The notes beneath the pieces are model-generated. The model did not search any database, was not told where the DNA came from, and was given only the letters and a program-made list of their open reading frames with translations. A stretch of 44,466 nucleotides of DNA from Roridomyces roridus (taxonomy: Eukaryota; Basidiomycota; Agaricomycetes; Agaricales; Mycenaceae), in the NCBI GenBank assembly GCA_029378245.1, contig JARKIF010000246.1:1-44466 (forward strand), read 5' to 3'. The position numbers were made by a program, and so were the translations under genes. This document shows, one piece after another, positions 1-10,619 of the stretch (positions within the stretch are counted from its first letter, which is position 1; each line of letters starts with the position of its first letter).

Positions 1-62
1 CTGATATTTGTGGGCTTGTTTTTATTGCTTCATGCTAGTATAACATGGGCAAGACTCTGCGC

Positions 63-926
63 TCAATTACTGTACAGGAAATATTTAGCCGCGTACTTGA
101 CCGAGATTGGAGCAGAGCCAGCGACGCACTGTCATTGAAATGAGCCAACTTGAACGAAAGAACGGACGAGACACACTCACATGACTCGGCGTCTGCCCTC
201 CGACTGTATCAATGCGGAATATTTGCGACGCGAGATTGCCCTCGACGTGATTCAGGGATAGCCAGTCCACGTTGGTCGCGGGGTTGTGGGTGCGGCTATG
301 TCTCCCACTTTGGCGGCGATGACGAATGTGTCGGGGTCTGGATTCGCCTGTGGGTGCCCATGGTCTCCTACTATGCTGGGTGTAAAGTCCATTTTGGTGA
401 TATTCCGGAGCCGGAGGGAGAGGGCACGAAATAGTGGGACTAGACACGTACACGGTCAATGAATCGAAAGAATCAGGAAAGTTTGGACGTACACCGAGAA
501 GATTGGAGCGGCGACGAGGGGTCCGATAGACGACGCTTTGATTTCGGGGCTTGAGATCTTCCAGATGTCAAATGCGAGAGTTTGAACGAGTGGGAAAAGG
601 AGCGTTTCGTCGAGGCAGGAGATGTCGAGAGGGATGCTACTGCCCCGATGGAACTGCAGGTGGGATATGTGAATAGATGAAACGAGGGTGTGATGTCCGT
701 ACGTGTAAGTAGAGCCAGTGCAAGTGTAATTCTGAACACCGACACCGAGGGCTACGAAGCGAGGTCCTGAGGGTGGAGAGACAAGGGCGGTTTGACCTTT
801 AGGGAGGTCCATTACTGCCTTGGATGCCTTGCACAAATCGATGCCCGGGAATAATAGGTTCGACGGAGCGGCGATAGCAGAGAGGGTGGCTGAAGCGAGA
901 GCCAGGGCCAGGAGGGATGAGTGCAT
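63..926 (-). pseudogene. DUF3455-family secreted protein gene, frameshifted
   Basis: The translation starts with a signal peptide (MHSSLLALALASATLSAIAA) and then shows the DUF3455 landmarks in order: LPKGQTAL, RFVALGVGVQNYTCTG, IGAVASL, DISCL, HYFVPSPSGSGISPKW, DTFVIAAKVGDIAAPT, NPATNVDWLSLN, IFRIDTVGGQTP and a final CVAGSAPISVKYAAKYFLY. Fungal members are extracellular proteins of unknown biochemical role, sometimes mislabelled malate dehydrogenase. Introns are visible between Y-T and S-I-G (about 667-715), before HYF (about 435-485) and at 129-180. Following the family pattern requires three single-base frame changes: between ASL and DISCL (about 628), between SPKW and DFTP (about 392), and between APT and NPAT (about 287). 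Each looks like loss of one base from a 2-3 base homopolymer. The gene is therefore decayed, or the assembly has errors here. The family call is firm; intactness is doubtful. Confidence 0.8.
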
Positions 927-1167
927 GGCGGACACACGAGCGAGCGGGGCTTGTTGTTGGTGTTTTTATGGGATGCTAGTCCTCATTTCCGACGCGGATA
1001 ACGGGACTTGGTCTGTCGTAAGTTCTGGTTTCACACTTACGTTCCTATCAATCGAGTTCCTACTCAGACCAATGCGAACTGCTCGAAGCAAATTTGGAGA
1101 GCCCAAGTTTGTGAATTGAGTAACGCGTAGTACGCACTTACTGGGTACAACCGATCAGTTTCACGCC
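927..1167. other. intergenic stretch
   Basis: Promoter side of the DUF3455 gene up to the first TIR element. I see no credible coding sequence. Confidence 0.5.
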
Positions 1168-1169
1168 TA

Positions 1170-2845
1170 CTGTACAGTTTCGTTCAATTCGAATGGACCC
1201 GTGACCCGTGACAGCCAGATTCGAACTTGAGAACCCGAAAATGAGGAGTGCGTCCGGGAGTTGAGATAACAGGACCACCGGGATTCTGGTGATGGCGGTG
1301 ATGTGCCGATCGGCATGTCAGCGATATATTCATATCCATCAAATGATCGATGATCACGCTCCTGTCTCTGCTCCTATCTCTGCCCTCCAACCTCTCACCC
1401 AGCATAACCCGACCAGCTTGGTCTACCGTACTCCAATAACGCCTGCGCGTGTGAGGCCCCCGCTGTCGCCCTTGACGCCACGCAAACGCCACACGTCGCC
1501 CATATTAGCCGGGCCGATGGGTCTGAGTCTCGAGATCGTGCACGGTGCGTGCCCTTCTTCCCTCGTGAACTGACCTCGCCCTTTTGCCAGTCTTCGTGCT
1601 CGGAACCTGGCCCACGCCTCTTCCCGCCTTCCAGCCTCTCATGGTCACTTCCCGCTTCGGCAGTCACCTCGCCGCCCCCATGCACGCCCATCATGATCCC
1701 GCCGCACACCGCTCCCTGGGTACACTCCTCTCATTACACCGCCCTCCTCGCACGCCCTGCCACACCGCATATCCTCCACCTTCCCGCACGCCGCCCGTAG
1801 TCTGTAGAGTTCCGAGTCTTAAAATTTATTTTTAAGCTCGGTCTTATCGGCCCGTTTCCCGCGAGAATGGGGTCCATTTTTTTCGATGACGTCAATGTCG
1901 TGCGGGAGTTTGATTTCTATTTATGGTAATTATAGGGATCTTTTGGCTCTTTTTGGGAGCCTCTCAGTCATTTGCTCTTACTCTCTGCGCATGGATCTGT
2001 AACGATCTCCACCGATGGTTTGCCGACGGTCAACAACATGTCAACGGAAACGGAACGGAGCCTGGCCCGGATTGAATCTGTTTGACAGCCGATGACAGTT
2101 CCGTTGACACCTCTTGCTTCTCACTACCACGCACGCACCCGTGAATTCCCAATGTCTGCACAAAGTTGTGCTTTGGTCACGCTCTCAGCTTTACCGTTTC
2201 TCGTCCACCTACCCCGCCGACTTCACTCGGTGGTTTCACCTCTTGTTGAGCCTGTGTCCCAGTGTGGTCCCAGATTAAACACCCAGACTCGGATTGCCAT
2301 GCGCAAGCAATGGCCCTTCAAAGCAGGTACTGCTTTTTTCATGGGCCACTGGCCCTACCGTCCTAATGTATGTACCGTTGTATGTGGCTTATGTGTGGCT
2401 TCCAGTAATATTATGATTTATCTACGCTACTTGAGAAGGACGGGCAGTCGTGAATTGTACTCAGGGATGTTGGCCGTGATGATAGCTGCTTCGGCAGATC
2501 ACCGCGGCACAGCCATCAAAAATCCGGTGGTCCTGTTATCTCAACTCCCGAACTTTGTGAAAATGAGGCGGCAGGGACGTGACACCCAAGGATTTTCGAA
2601 AATTGATGGCGGATTGGCGAGCCTCGGCAGTCCCCCGGCACGCCATTTCGACATCAATAGGCTCGTTTGAGAGGGAAATCATGCACACGGGACTTGTTCA
2701 CCCTTTTGGAGTGCGAGGCACGGTTCAAAAACGCGAAAAATTGACTTTTTCGCTCATTTCGTGACACCTTTTGAGCATTCGAAAATCAAGCCGAAAATCC
2801 AGAGCCCTGTGACGTGTGACAGTCGAATTGAATGAAACTCTACAG
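1170..2845. mobile_element. TIR DNA element A (1676 bp, TA target duplication)
   Basis: The ends are inverted and imperfect over about 55 bp. The left end reads CTGTACAGTTTCGTTCAATT. The reverse complement of the right end reads CTGTAGAGTTTCATTCAATT, and similarity continues inward through GTGAC...GACAG. TA flanks both ends (1168-1169 and 2846-2847), as in Tc1/mariner-type insertions. The interior has short, proline-rich or repetitive ORFs, and I recognise no transposase, so it is probably non-autonomous or decayed. It lies upstream of the NACHT gene start. Confidence 0.65.
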
Positions 2846-2847
2846 TA

Positions 2848-3118
2848 ATTGCTCGAGCAAGTTGAGCGGGAATTTGAATTTCACGGCCGCAAACTTGTTT
2901 CTTACACCTACTTGTGACCCAATGCTGGCCTGCAAACATCCCACTCGGCCACTTGATCTCTGTCAAGCACTGCAATTTTGAGTTGGCTGTTCTTCATTCA
3001 ATCCGCCCTTCCCCCTGTCATTGGTACAGCCAGAAAGCAGTGCTGCCTCGCACTACAACAACCGCTCTTACCGCCATCTCACTCATACCAGGTTTTTTAC
3101 CCCTCCCAGTTCCTCCTC
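2848..3118. other. presumed promoter/5' UTR of the NACHT gene
   Basis: The gap between element A and the first NACHT codon. It has pyrimidine-rich stretches near 3095-3118 just before the ATG, but no clear TATA box and no gene. Confidence 0.35.
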
Positions 3119-3445
3119 ATGTTCATTAATAGCGCTGGTTTACGGTTTACCGGTGGAAACTTCTACAATGTCACCGGAAACGTTGACACCAACCCGCTCG
3201 GCGCCACGCCCCTATATTTGGGCAATGGAGTATCTGGAGAACAGACCGAAGACGTGTGGGCGCCTGGGGGCAACTCATGCGTTGGAGAGAACGGGCGAAG
3301 TGCGCCCAGTAATCCTGATGGGAGGAGATGCATCCCCCCTGTAAAGCCATACGGTACGACATCCAAACGCTCCATGCCATACCACCTGCTAAGGATCCAT
3401 TCACTCACCGCAGAGACTTCATTACGCCCTCATTTGCAAGAGATA

Positions 3446-5008
3446 CACTGAGTCGGAAAAAGTAATGGATCATGCCTGGTTCGAAATTGTTTGATGCATT
3501 GCTTCACAGCCACGCCACTTCTGGGCGATGTTAAGGTCTTCGAAGGAAGCTTACAGTGTCTAGTATATACCCGTAAAATATTGAGTCACCTGACCCTCTC
3601 CTTGCTGTAGCAGAGCGATCACAAAAATGAAAGTGATCCATTTTAAAATCTGGTTTCTGTCAAATCCGCATGTTTGATCTTTTACCTGGACTCAATGCTG
3701 CAGGTGCAACTGGAAATAGGACTGGATGATAATTCAATGTCTGTTGAGCAATTCTGGGCCCAAAAATCTGGTCTTAAGTGGGTTGGTTGTGAAGCCCTTG
3801 GTCAATGAAGTCGTGACCACTAACACGGCAAAGGTGCCCATGGCCTGCCAGTAGTCTTTAATCAGAGGTCTCAAGCATGTATAGGGCAACTCTTCCAATC
3901 CTAAGGAGTGCCCCAATGACACAGGCGAGGTGATTGTCACCACCTCACACCCTATCAGGGTCGAAGAACTTCCACCACCGTTTGGCCACGGCTCTTTGGT
4001 GGCCTCAATCTTGAAATAGGGCCTTGCACAGTGTGAAAATCCGGCTGAATACAGTAGATGCAGGTCACTGAGTTACACCTAGAGTGTAGGAAAGGCAACT
4101 CATGCAGACGTGCATGGTGGGTGGTTGCCTGATGGTGATTTTTGCATGATCTGTATATACAACCTGAGCAAGGAGCCTCTCAACAGCCCCGATAAGCCAT
4201 ATTTCTGGGTCTTGATTGATCAGTTGTGCTATTTTGGATCCTATGAGATGCCTAGAAGATGCACAGACTCGACGGTGTGATGGTTGACCCTATGGGAAAA
4301 TCCAGCCACAGATCAAAGCTGAAAAACAACACTGTTTGGTCTCGGGGCATATATGTAGCTCTGTTCCTGTACCTGGGAGATTGGATTAATGAAGGAGAGT
4401 GTCCTAGGCTTCATCCTGGTCAGTTTTGGTACAGCATTGTCATTCAAGACACCTGAAAACAAGTGCCGAACTTTCAACCCAATGTTCAGCTCGGCAATGA
4501 AAATTGAATGGAGGACTCTGCACATTGAATTTCCACTTTTTGAGGTCAACTGAGCTTTTCCAGCATCCATGAGCTCCCACTGACAAATTATACCATACAG
4601 GTAGGGGGTCCTGGGTACACGGGAGGATTATTTTATCAATTTCTTCATTTGATGTTTCTGAGTCCCTGAGCAGGCCGGAAGTGCACTGATTTGGGTCACA
4701 GATGGAAGATGGAATAGTGAAGAGGAGCTGTACAACATTTGAGCTAATTTGGGTCAGTCGTTGCAGTGTTTCACGGCAAATAGTGTGGGTCAACCAAATG
4801 CAGAATAACAAACGGATCACATGTTCGCGTTTGACACGCCACTGAAGCCGAACAAAGCCGATTTTGGACTCTGATTTGTACCTGCTAATAGTAGCCCTCC
4901 TAGTGCTCCTACTACACCCCACAACCAGTTTCCAATGTCCCTCCATCAGGCTTGACAGCGCGTCCAATTTTCAAGATCTGGTGATCCATTACTTTTTCCG
5001 ACTCAGTG
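3446..5008. mobile_element. TIR DNA element B (1563 bp, TA target duplication) inside NACHT gene
   Basis: The terminal inverted repeats are about 27 bp and match over the outer bases (left end CACTGAGTCGGAAAAAGTAA; the right end is its reverse complement), with TA on each side (3444-3445 and 5009-5010). Excision restores GAG ATA CAT ATC in the NACHT frame. The longest internal ORF (175 codons, minus strand, 4440-4967) shows no DDE transposase motif I can recognise. It is probably a large non-autonomous Tc1/mariner-like element, or an autonomous one that has lost its transposase. Confidence 0.75.
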
Positions 5009-5216
5009 TACATATCGCAACCCCGAACGTGAATCACATCTGCCATGATGCTGGTGATACAGGTTTAGGTACGGCCAGCTACGCTGTCATTCCGCATCTG
5101 ATGCAGCCATCTAGATACCCTACATCGGCATGCTGCCTTGGAGGCCATTTACGACTCAGCCGAAAGCTTCCCGCAGCCTCGATGCCATCCAGAAACACGC
5201 ATCAATTTGTTGAATA

Positions 5217-5504
5217 GGGGAGGTCAGAGTGGAGGAAACATCATCGATTCTGAATCGATTCTCATGTCGGAACTCGGTCGATTCTTGACCGAGTTTCGAT
5301 CGAGTTTCGATTCTGAGTTCCGAAACGGATGTAGTTCCTCCTCGGGAGGAGGAACATCGATTCTGTTCGTAACTCAGAATCGATTCTGCTTCGATTCTGG
5401 CTTCGGAACTCGTGTTTCCGAGTATTTGGTCCAAAGAATCGAAGCAGTTCCGAAGTCAGAATCGATGCGAGAATCGACTCGTTTCGTTCCACTCTGACCT
5501 CCCC
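5217..5504. mobile_element. Foldback MITE C (288 bp, TA target duplication) inside NACHT gene
   Basis: It begins GGGGAGGTCAGAGTGGA and ends with the reverse complement, flanked by TA at 5215-5216 and 5505-5506. The inversion runs almost the full length: both halves are rich in GAATCGATTC-like units, and the centre is a GTTCCTCCTC/GAGGAGGAAC hairpin near 5334-5356. There is no coding capacity. Excision restores TTG AAT AAT GAC TTG in the NACHT frame, just ahead of the Walker A region. Confidence 0.85.
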
Positions 5505-6029
5505 TAATGACTTGCGGCATCAACTAGACGATCCGGGAGTACGTGTTCTCTGGCTTCATGGACCAGCAGGTGCTGGTAAATCTGCGATCATGCAGACGCT
5601 CTGCAGACAGCTCCACGATTCGGGGAAGCTGGGAGGCAGCTATTTCTTCAAAAGAGATCACGGGATTCGCGGCAATGCGCGTGGGCTGTTTGCCACTCTG
5701 GCATACCAACTCGCTATCTTCGACCCCACTTTGAAGCCCGGGATCTCAAAAATGGTGGAGAAGAATCCCGCCCTTGTCTCCACTTCCATCCCTTCCCAGC
5801 TACAACAGCTGATCGTCGAGCCTTGTCGTTTGGTCCCCGACCGTGTAGGTCGGATATTGCTCATCGACGAACTCGACGAGTGTGATGGAATCGCAGTTCA
5901 ACAAGAGATTTTGCGTTCCATCCACTCGATCTTTTGTGCGCACACCCTTCCGCTCAAACTCGTCATCGCCAGTCGACCTGAGCCCGACATCAGAGAGCTG
6001 TTCAAATCTCTGTCCTTTCGCGGGCTGCA

Positions 6030-7189
6030 TAGACCAGAGCTGGTCTGTCTATGAGTTGTCGATAGACAGACCAGTCGATCTCGGAAATGATCAAAGGGAG
6101 GCGCGACTTGCCTTTTTGAGCGATTTCGGCATCGTCACGTGACTACTACCAGCAAACCGCCTTCCCCGCCCACTCGCCCTCTTCCGCCCCCATGGAGCCC
6201 AAAGACGGTCGCAGCACTCCCGAGGCTCTCGCCGCCCTCTTCCCCAACGCCCCCAGGAGGTACAAGCCCCGCAACTCGGAACTCTACTCCACAGGAGCGC
6301 CAGCACTCAGTGCCACAGTGCCACTCACCCCGTCTGCATTCGACGCTCCAGCCTGTTCCCGACCACTCTTTGGCCCAGCAACGCAACCATCCAGCCACCA
6401 CTGGCAGTATAGGCATGACGACGCGGTACGCGGTGACGGGACCTAGATGGACGAGAGGGTGATGCTACAGGCTCGGTGGTGTCAAGGTACGTGCTTTTGT
6501 CCTTTTCCCATTCGACGACGACGCCGACGGCGGGTGTCTCTGTCACAACAACTGGCTTTTCGTGACTCTGTAAACAATTCTCCCGCTCTGTTCGTCATCC
6601 GGTGCGCCGTTACATTCCGTCCACCCCACTTGAGCGCCTGCCCTCACATCTTCTTCCTCGACCCCGTACCCCACTGCCGCGCCGTACGCTGCTCCCCGAC
6701 TCCCTCCTCGTCCTCACGCCCGCATCCCGCCCAGGCACACGAGTCGGGTGATTGAGTCGGCGCTTGGCACACCCAATGTGTCGTTGCGGCTGCTCGCTCC
6801 GTCGAACCCAACACCTCGTACTCTCCCGCATGCAGATACGCGGCGGTCGCGGGCCTCTGTTTGGCTAGAGCCACTCGACTCAAGCTTGGCTTAGCCTTCA
6901 ACCATGGTATATTTTTCTCTACAGGCTACTTTCCATGTAATCTGTTGTTACTTGTATAATTTATGCTTTCAAACTGCACGCAAAATGTCTTCGAGAGCTG
7001 TATTGAGTATGCAGAACATGAATTTCAGCCTTCAGAGGCTGCGGTGAGTCGAAACAACTCGTTCGACTCAGTAGTCACGTGGCAATGCCGAAATTGCTCA
7101 AAAAGGCAAGTCGCGCCTCCCTTTGATCAATTCCGAGATCGACCAGTCTGTCTATCGACATCTCATAGACAGACTGGTCCTCGAGTCTA
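6030..7189. mobile_element. Mutator-like (MULE-type) element D, 1160 bp, in NACHT gene
   Basis: The terminal inverted repeats are about 117 bp (6030-6146 and 7071-7189) and roughly 90% identical by eye. The flanking direct repeat is 9 bp, CGGGCTGCA (6021-6029 and 7190-7198). Long TIRs with a 9 bp duplication are characteristic of Mutator-like elements. Each TIR contains its own hairpin (GGTCTGTCTAT...ATAGACAGACC). The C-rich interior (about 6150-7065) has no transposase and may be captured host sequence. Excision rejoins the NACHT frame at R-G-L-H-M-T-N. Confidence 0.85.
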
Positions 7190-8611
7190 CGGGCTGCACA
7201 TGACAAACATCCAGCAATCGTTCCGTGATGTGCACATATATCTCCGTCGCGAATTCGCCCGCATCCACTCGTCGCACCATGCCACCATGTCGAAGATCCT
7301 TACACCATGGCCATCCGAAGACATTTTATCCATGTTGGTGGAGAAATCTTCAGGCTACTTTGTTTACGCTGCCACGGTGATCAAATTTGTGGACGACAAG
7401 CAATTTCGGGCCACTGAACAGCTGGATATAATCCTCAGGCTGGATCCCACTTGTGACGGTAGCGACTCCCCCTACGATAGCCTGGACAGACTCTACATCC
7501 ATATTCTTCGACAAGTTCCCATCCGTTTTCGCCCCCGCCTCCTGGCTATCCTTTCCCTCATTGGTGCCGGCTGGTGGTTCCGTCCCGCCCATATCGATCT
7601 GCTTTTCGGTTTCGAGCATGGTGATGCTCAATTGACACTTCGCAGGTTACATTCTATCCTCTCCATAGATGACGGTGGTCTTGCACGGATTCAGCCAAGG
7701 CATGCATCATTTGTGGATTTTCTGCTGAGCGAACGCCGCTCATGCGAATTCCACATCACGCAGCAGCATCGACTCCATCTCGCACGCTGCGCCCTCAAAA
7801 TCATGTCGTGGACCCAACTCCCGGAGACAACTCACTGGGCCTGGTGTGTTACATCAAGTATCCGTTCTCACTCAAATTTGTTGACATTAGCATCAATGCA
7901 GGCGGGTGGCTGAGCTCTGGGTGGAACATATCGCATCGAGCATCCGACCGTCGGCTGAGCTGCTGTCATCGGTCCGGCTTGTGAATCTCGATTATCTGTT
8001 CCTTCAAGCACCTCAATCCCGCCGGAGCCAGTCGAAAAAGCTCCTGCATTGGGTTCAGAGGACTCATCGTGAATTCTCCTCCAATCACGTTGATCTGAGC
8101 CCTCACGTCGAGTTCTGGAAACGTGTGAACTGCGTGAGCAGTTTTCCTATTATACTCAGAGCTTGCAGTCCACCCGAGGAAATGCGTTCGATATGGCGTG
8201 AGCTGTTTCTACGAGCGCCTCACCTGCGTGGCATGTTGGGAATCCTTTCTGGTGATGATATTCTCGATCCCTATCCCCTGCATCTCTTCTTCCAGGCACG
8301 GATACTCCTTCGTCTTTCCTGGGACGATATTATTTACACCCTCTCCCCATGTGCGTCGGCTGAGGGCTCGTACTACGGCCCTTGTCTTCATTGCTGCATC
8401 TTATCGAGGGTTATGATGTAAATGTCAAGGGTGGGTGATCCACGCATTACAGAGTGCACTTTTGGCGCTGAATGGAATAATCAACCAAAACACAGAGAAG
8501 TGCTCTCCAAACAAAATAATTACTACAAGCCAAGGATACACACATAGATAATACAGAACTTCCAATTTACATATAACACTTCCCCCCCGAATTCGAAATC
8601 AGGAGCCCGAC

Positions 8612-9565
8612 TTAGACCGTCGCCCTCCTCGTCGCCCTATATCTCCCTCCCTCATGGCCAACATCCTCATACCGATACCCCTTCGCTTGTATCGACGCAT
8701 TCACCCTGAGTGCCTCCCGCACCTCCTCATCGAGCGCCTCGGGATCGTCGAGGTCGTAGGAGTCAAAGAAGAATTGCGTCGAACGAGCGAGAACGACGGA
8801 GCTTGATCGCGTCCGCGCTGGCTTGCGCTTTGCACCCCCACGAGGGAGAGTAAGGGGAGGTGGCTTGCCAAATCTCGCCACGAGTGTGTCGAAGCTGCGC
8901 GAGTGGAGGAGGCGGTTTTTCGGTGCCTGCGGTTGAGTGGTAGTAGCACCACCGACCTCCTCGAGCTTGCCTCCGTCCTCCAAAGTCGACCCCTTAGTTT
9001 TCTCTGGTTCATTCTCATTCTCCTTCTCGTCCCCGTCCTCTGGCACGTCGGGTAGCCTGGTGTAACCACCCTCAACGCACAATAAGCGCCCCATGCTGGG
9101 TAACTTCCGGAGTAGCCCAGGAGTGGGGCGTGGCGTGGATGTGGGCGGGGTACATGTGAATGTAGGGGCAGTACTGGCGACAACCGCCACCTTATTCTTC
9201 TCCTCGTCTTTCGGCGGCGGCGGTGGCGGCGGAAGCGGGCGAACTGGCATCGGTCCACGACTTGGAGGCGCACGCACGGTGCGCGCGCTGGGGCCAAATG
9301 GTTTGTGACCAGTATGAAGGTGAAGTGTACGGCTTTCTAAACCGGGTACCGTTTCCACAACGCGCAAGAATCCTAGTGAGCCCGTCCCCGGTGCTGGTGC
9401 TGGCGTAGTCGTGGGCTCCAGGCGCCGCAGAAGTGATTCGCCTGGCATGGTGTTGGGTGCAAAGGGCAGTCGCGGGCGGCTGGACCAACGAGTTACGTTG
9501 CCACTCTTGTTGTGCCAGCCACCCGGCGGAGGAGGGAACGAGGCGACTGCGACTGCGACTGACAT
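8612..9565 (-). CDS. hypothetical proline-rich protein
   Basis: A single open frame of 317 codons from an ATG at 9565 (MSVAVAVASFPPPPGGWHNK). An in-frame ATG 29 codons upstream falls close to the TATA box and is less likely. The protein is low-complexity: a PLPPPPPPPKDEEK stretch in the first half, an acidic E/N/K run in the middle, then a more conserved-looking basic/aromatic tail (SFDTLVARFGKPPPLTLPRG, STQFFFDSYDLDDPEALDEE). There is no signal peptide or membrane segment. The TATATAAA on the same strand at 9661-9668, about 96 nt upstream of the ATG, supports transcription. I recognise no domain and assign no function. Confidence 0.65.
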   Translation of the reverse strand: MSVAVAVASFPPPPGGWHNKSGNVTRWSSRPRLPFAPNTMPGESLLRRLEPTTTPAPAPGTGSLGFLRVVETVPGLESRTLHLHTGHKPFGPSARTVRAPPSRGPMPVRPLPPPPPPPKDEEKNKVAVVASTAPTFTCTPPTSTPRPTPGLLRKLPSMGRLLCVEGGYTRLPDVPEDGDEKENENEPEKTKGSTLEDGGKLEEVGGATTTQPQAPKNRLLHSRSFDTLVARFGKPPPLTLPRGGAKRKPARTRSSSVVLARSTQFFFDSYDLDDPEALDEEVREALRVNASIQAKGYRYEDVGHEGGRYRATRRATV

Positions 9566-9660
9566 GATGCCGTCGTATAGAAAGTGGTGAAATAAGAGAA
9601 GGGGGTGAAGAGAAGGAAGAAAGGGAAAAAGAAGATGTCCGTGTCCATTCAAGGATGCTG

Positions 9661-9668
9661 TTTATATA
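9661..9668 (-). promoter_or_regulatory. TATA box of the proline-rich gene
   Basis: Reads TATATAAA on the minus strand, about 96 nt upstream of the ATG at 9565. Confidence 0.5.
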
Positions 9669-9669
9669 C

Positions 9670-10619
9670 AGTCCTCGGATAGATGGACGGATAGATCGTT
9701 GGCCAGGTGTGCAGGGAGATCAATCTTTGACGATGATGATGTGTTTTCTTGCCGTTTGAAGGTAGCTGGATTCGCAGGGGCGGAGCGGATATCGATGAGA
9801 CCAGTTGGTCAAGTATTGGAACGAGGGCGGATACGGAATGAATGGATACAAGCAGTGGATTCCGATATCTCGACCGAGCTCCAACGACGTGAGATCAGCT
9901 GGGCGAACAGCCAGGCTGTCTATTTGAGATGATGCACTTGATGGGTGTCTAACGTGGGGCGCTGTGAGAAACTGAAAAAGAAGAGATAGCATCGCCGGTG
10001 TCGGAGCCAAAGATATTTTCGTCACATGCAAGGAGTTCGCAGATAATCACCGTTGCGAGGAGGCATTAAGTCGTAAGAGCAATGTCGATCATTGACCAAA
10101 GCAGGATTTGACAGGATGCAGACTCGATGTTGGACAGGAGGGAGACGGATTCACGTCGTAGATCACAGAGACTGAGAGCACAGGAGAGGAAGCATCGCCT
10201 TGCGGTGTATTTAGATGCAAGGAGGATCTGCACCCGAGTGATGGCCCACGCACGTGGGTTGATGGAATCAATGGCCCATCATCATCATCATCCCGACTCC
10301 CGACTCCCACCCTCGGTCAACCCCCGCCCCGCCCCCGCCCCCGCCCCCGGGCTACCCGCTGGATCCAGTTCATCCTGGAAGATATCCTTGACCGTCCCAT
10401 GTCCCAGATTTGCGGACGCGACACGACTCGAGTCCTCGGACCATTTTGATCGTCATCAGCGTAACTGAGCGACAGTCGACAACCAGCCTGCCTCGAGCTG
10501 CGAGATCTATCCTCAACTCCCGGGACTCTCACGATGATGTATCCAGGCACATATGCCCGTTGACTCGAGGGCACTCCGCATTTGATACCTTCCTTCATGG
10601 TCTTGTCCTGGTGGCAACT
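9670..10619. other. intergenic stretch with a C-rich block
   Basis: No ORF with family features. It contains an (ATC)n-like run at about 10279-10291 and, at about 10319-10351, five or more runs of four or five C separated by G. That strand composition would allow a G-quadruplex on the minus strand. Confidence 0.4.

Larger units (their letters stand above)
3119..8421 (+). pseudogene. NACHT-domain NTPase (NLR-like), interrupted by three transposons
   Basis: The N-terminus reads MFINSAGLRFTGGNFYNVTG, a type of leader common on Agaricomycete NACHT proteins. It is followed by GLDTLHRHAALEAIYDSAE, CHPETR and the NACHT core: Walker A GPAGAGKS, Walker B ILLIDELDEC and the sensor-like LVIASRPEPDIRELF. 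The C-terminal helical region (ILSLIGAGWWF, HASFVDFLLSERR) runs to a TAA at 8419. Inferred introns are 3354-3413, 5069-5114 and 7844-7901. Foreign elements occupy 3446-5008, 5217-5504 and 6030-7189. Removing them with one copy of each target duplication leaves 2115 nt, exactly 705 codons including stop, with no internal stop seen at the junctions. The family acts as intracellular STAND ATPases linked to non-self recognition. As it stands the gene should give only truncated products. Upstream exons could exist. Confidence 0.85.

Noticed and set aside
1205..1240. Possible tRNA B box (AGTTCGAATC on minus strand)
   Set aside because: The flanks do not form a T stem and no A box is present; it lies in the TIR of element A.
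4440..4967. 175-codon minus ORF as transposase of element B
   Set aside because: No DDE/DDD motif, helix-turn-helix or other transposase feature visible.
3446..7189. Elements in the NACHT gene acting as introner-type introns
   Set aside because: Insertion boundaries lack GT-AG at the junctions that restore the frame, and the duplications (TA, TA, 9 bp) fit plain DNA transposition.
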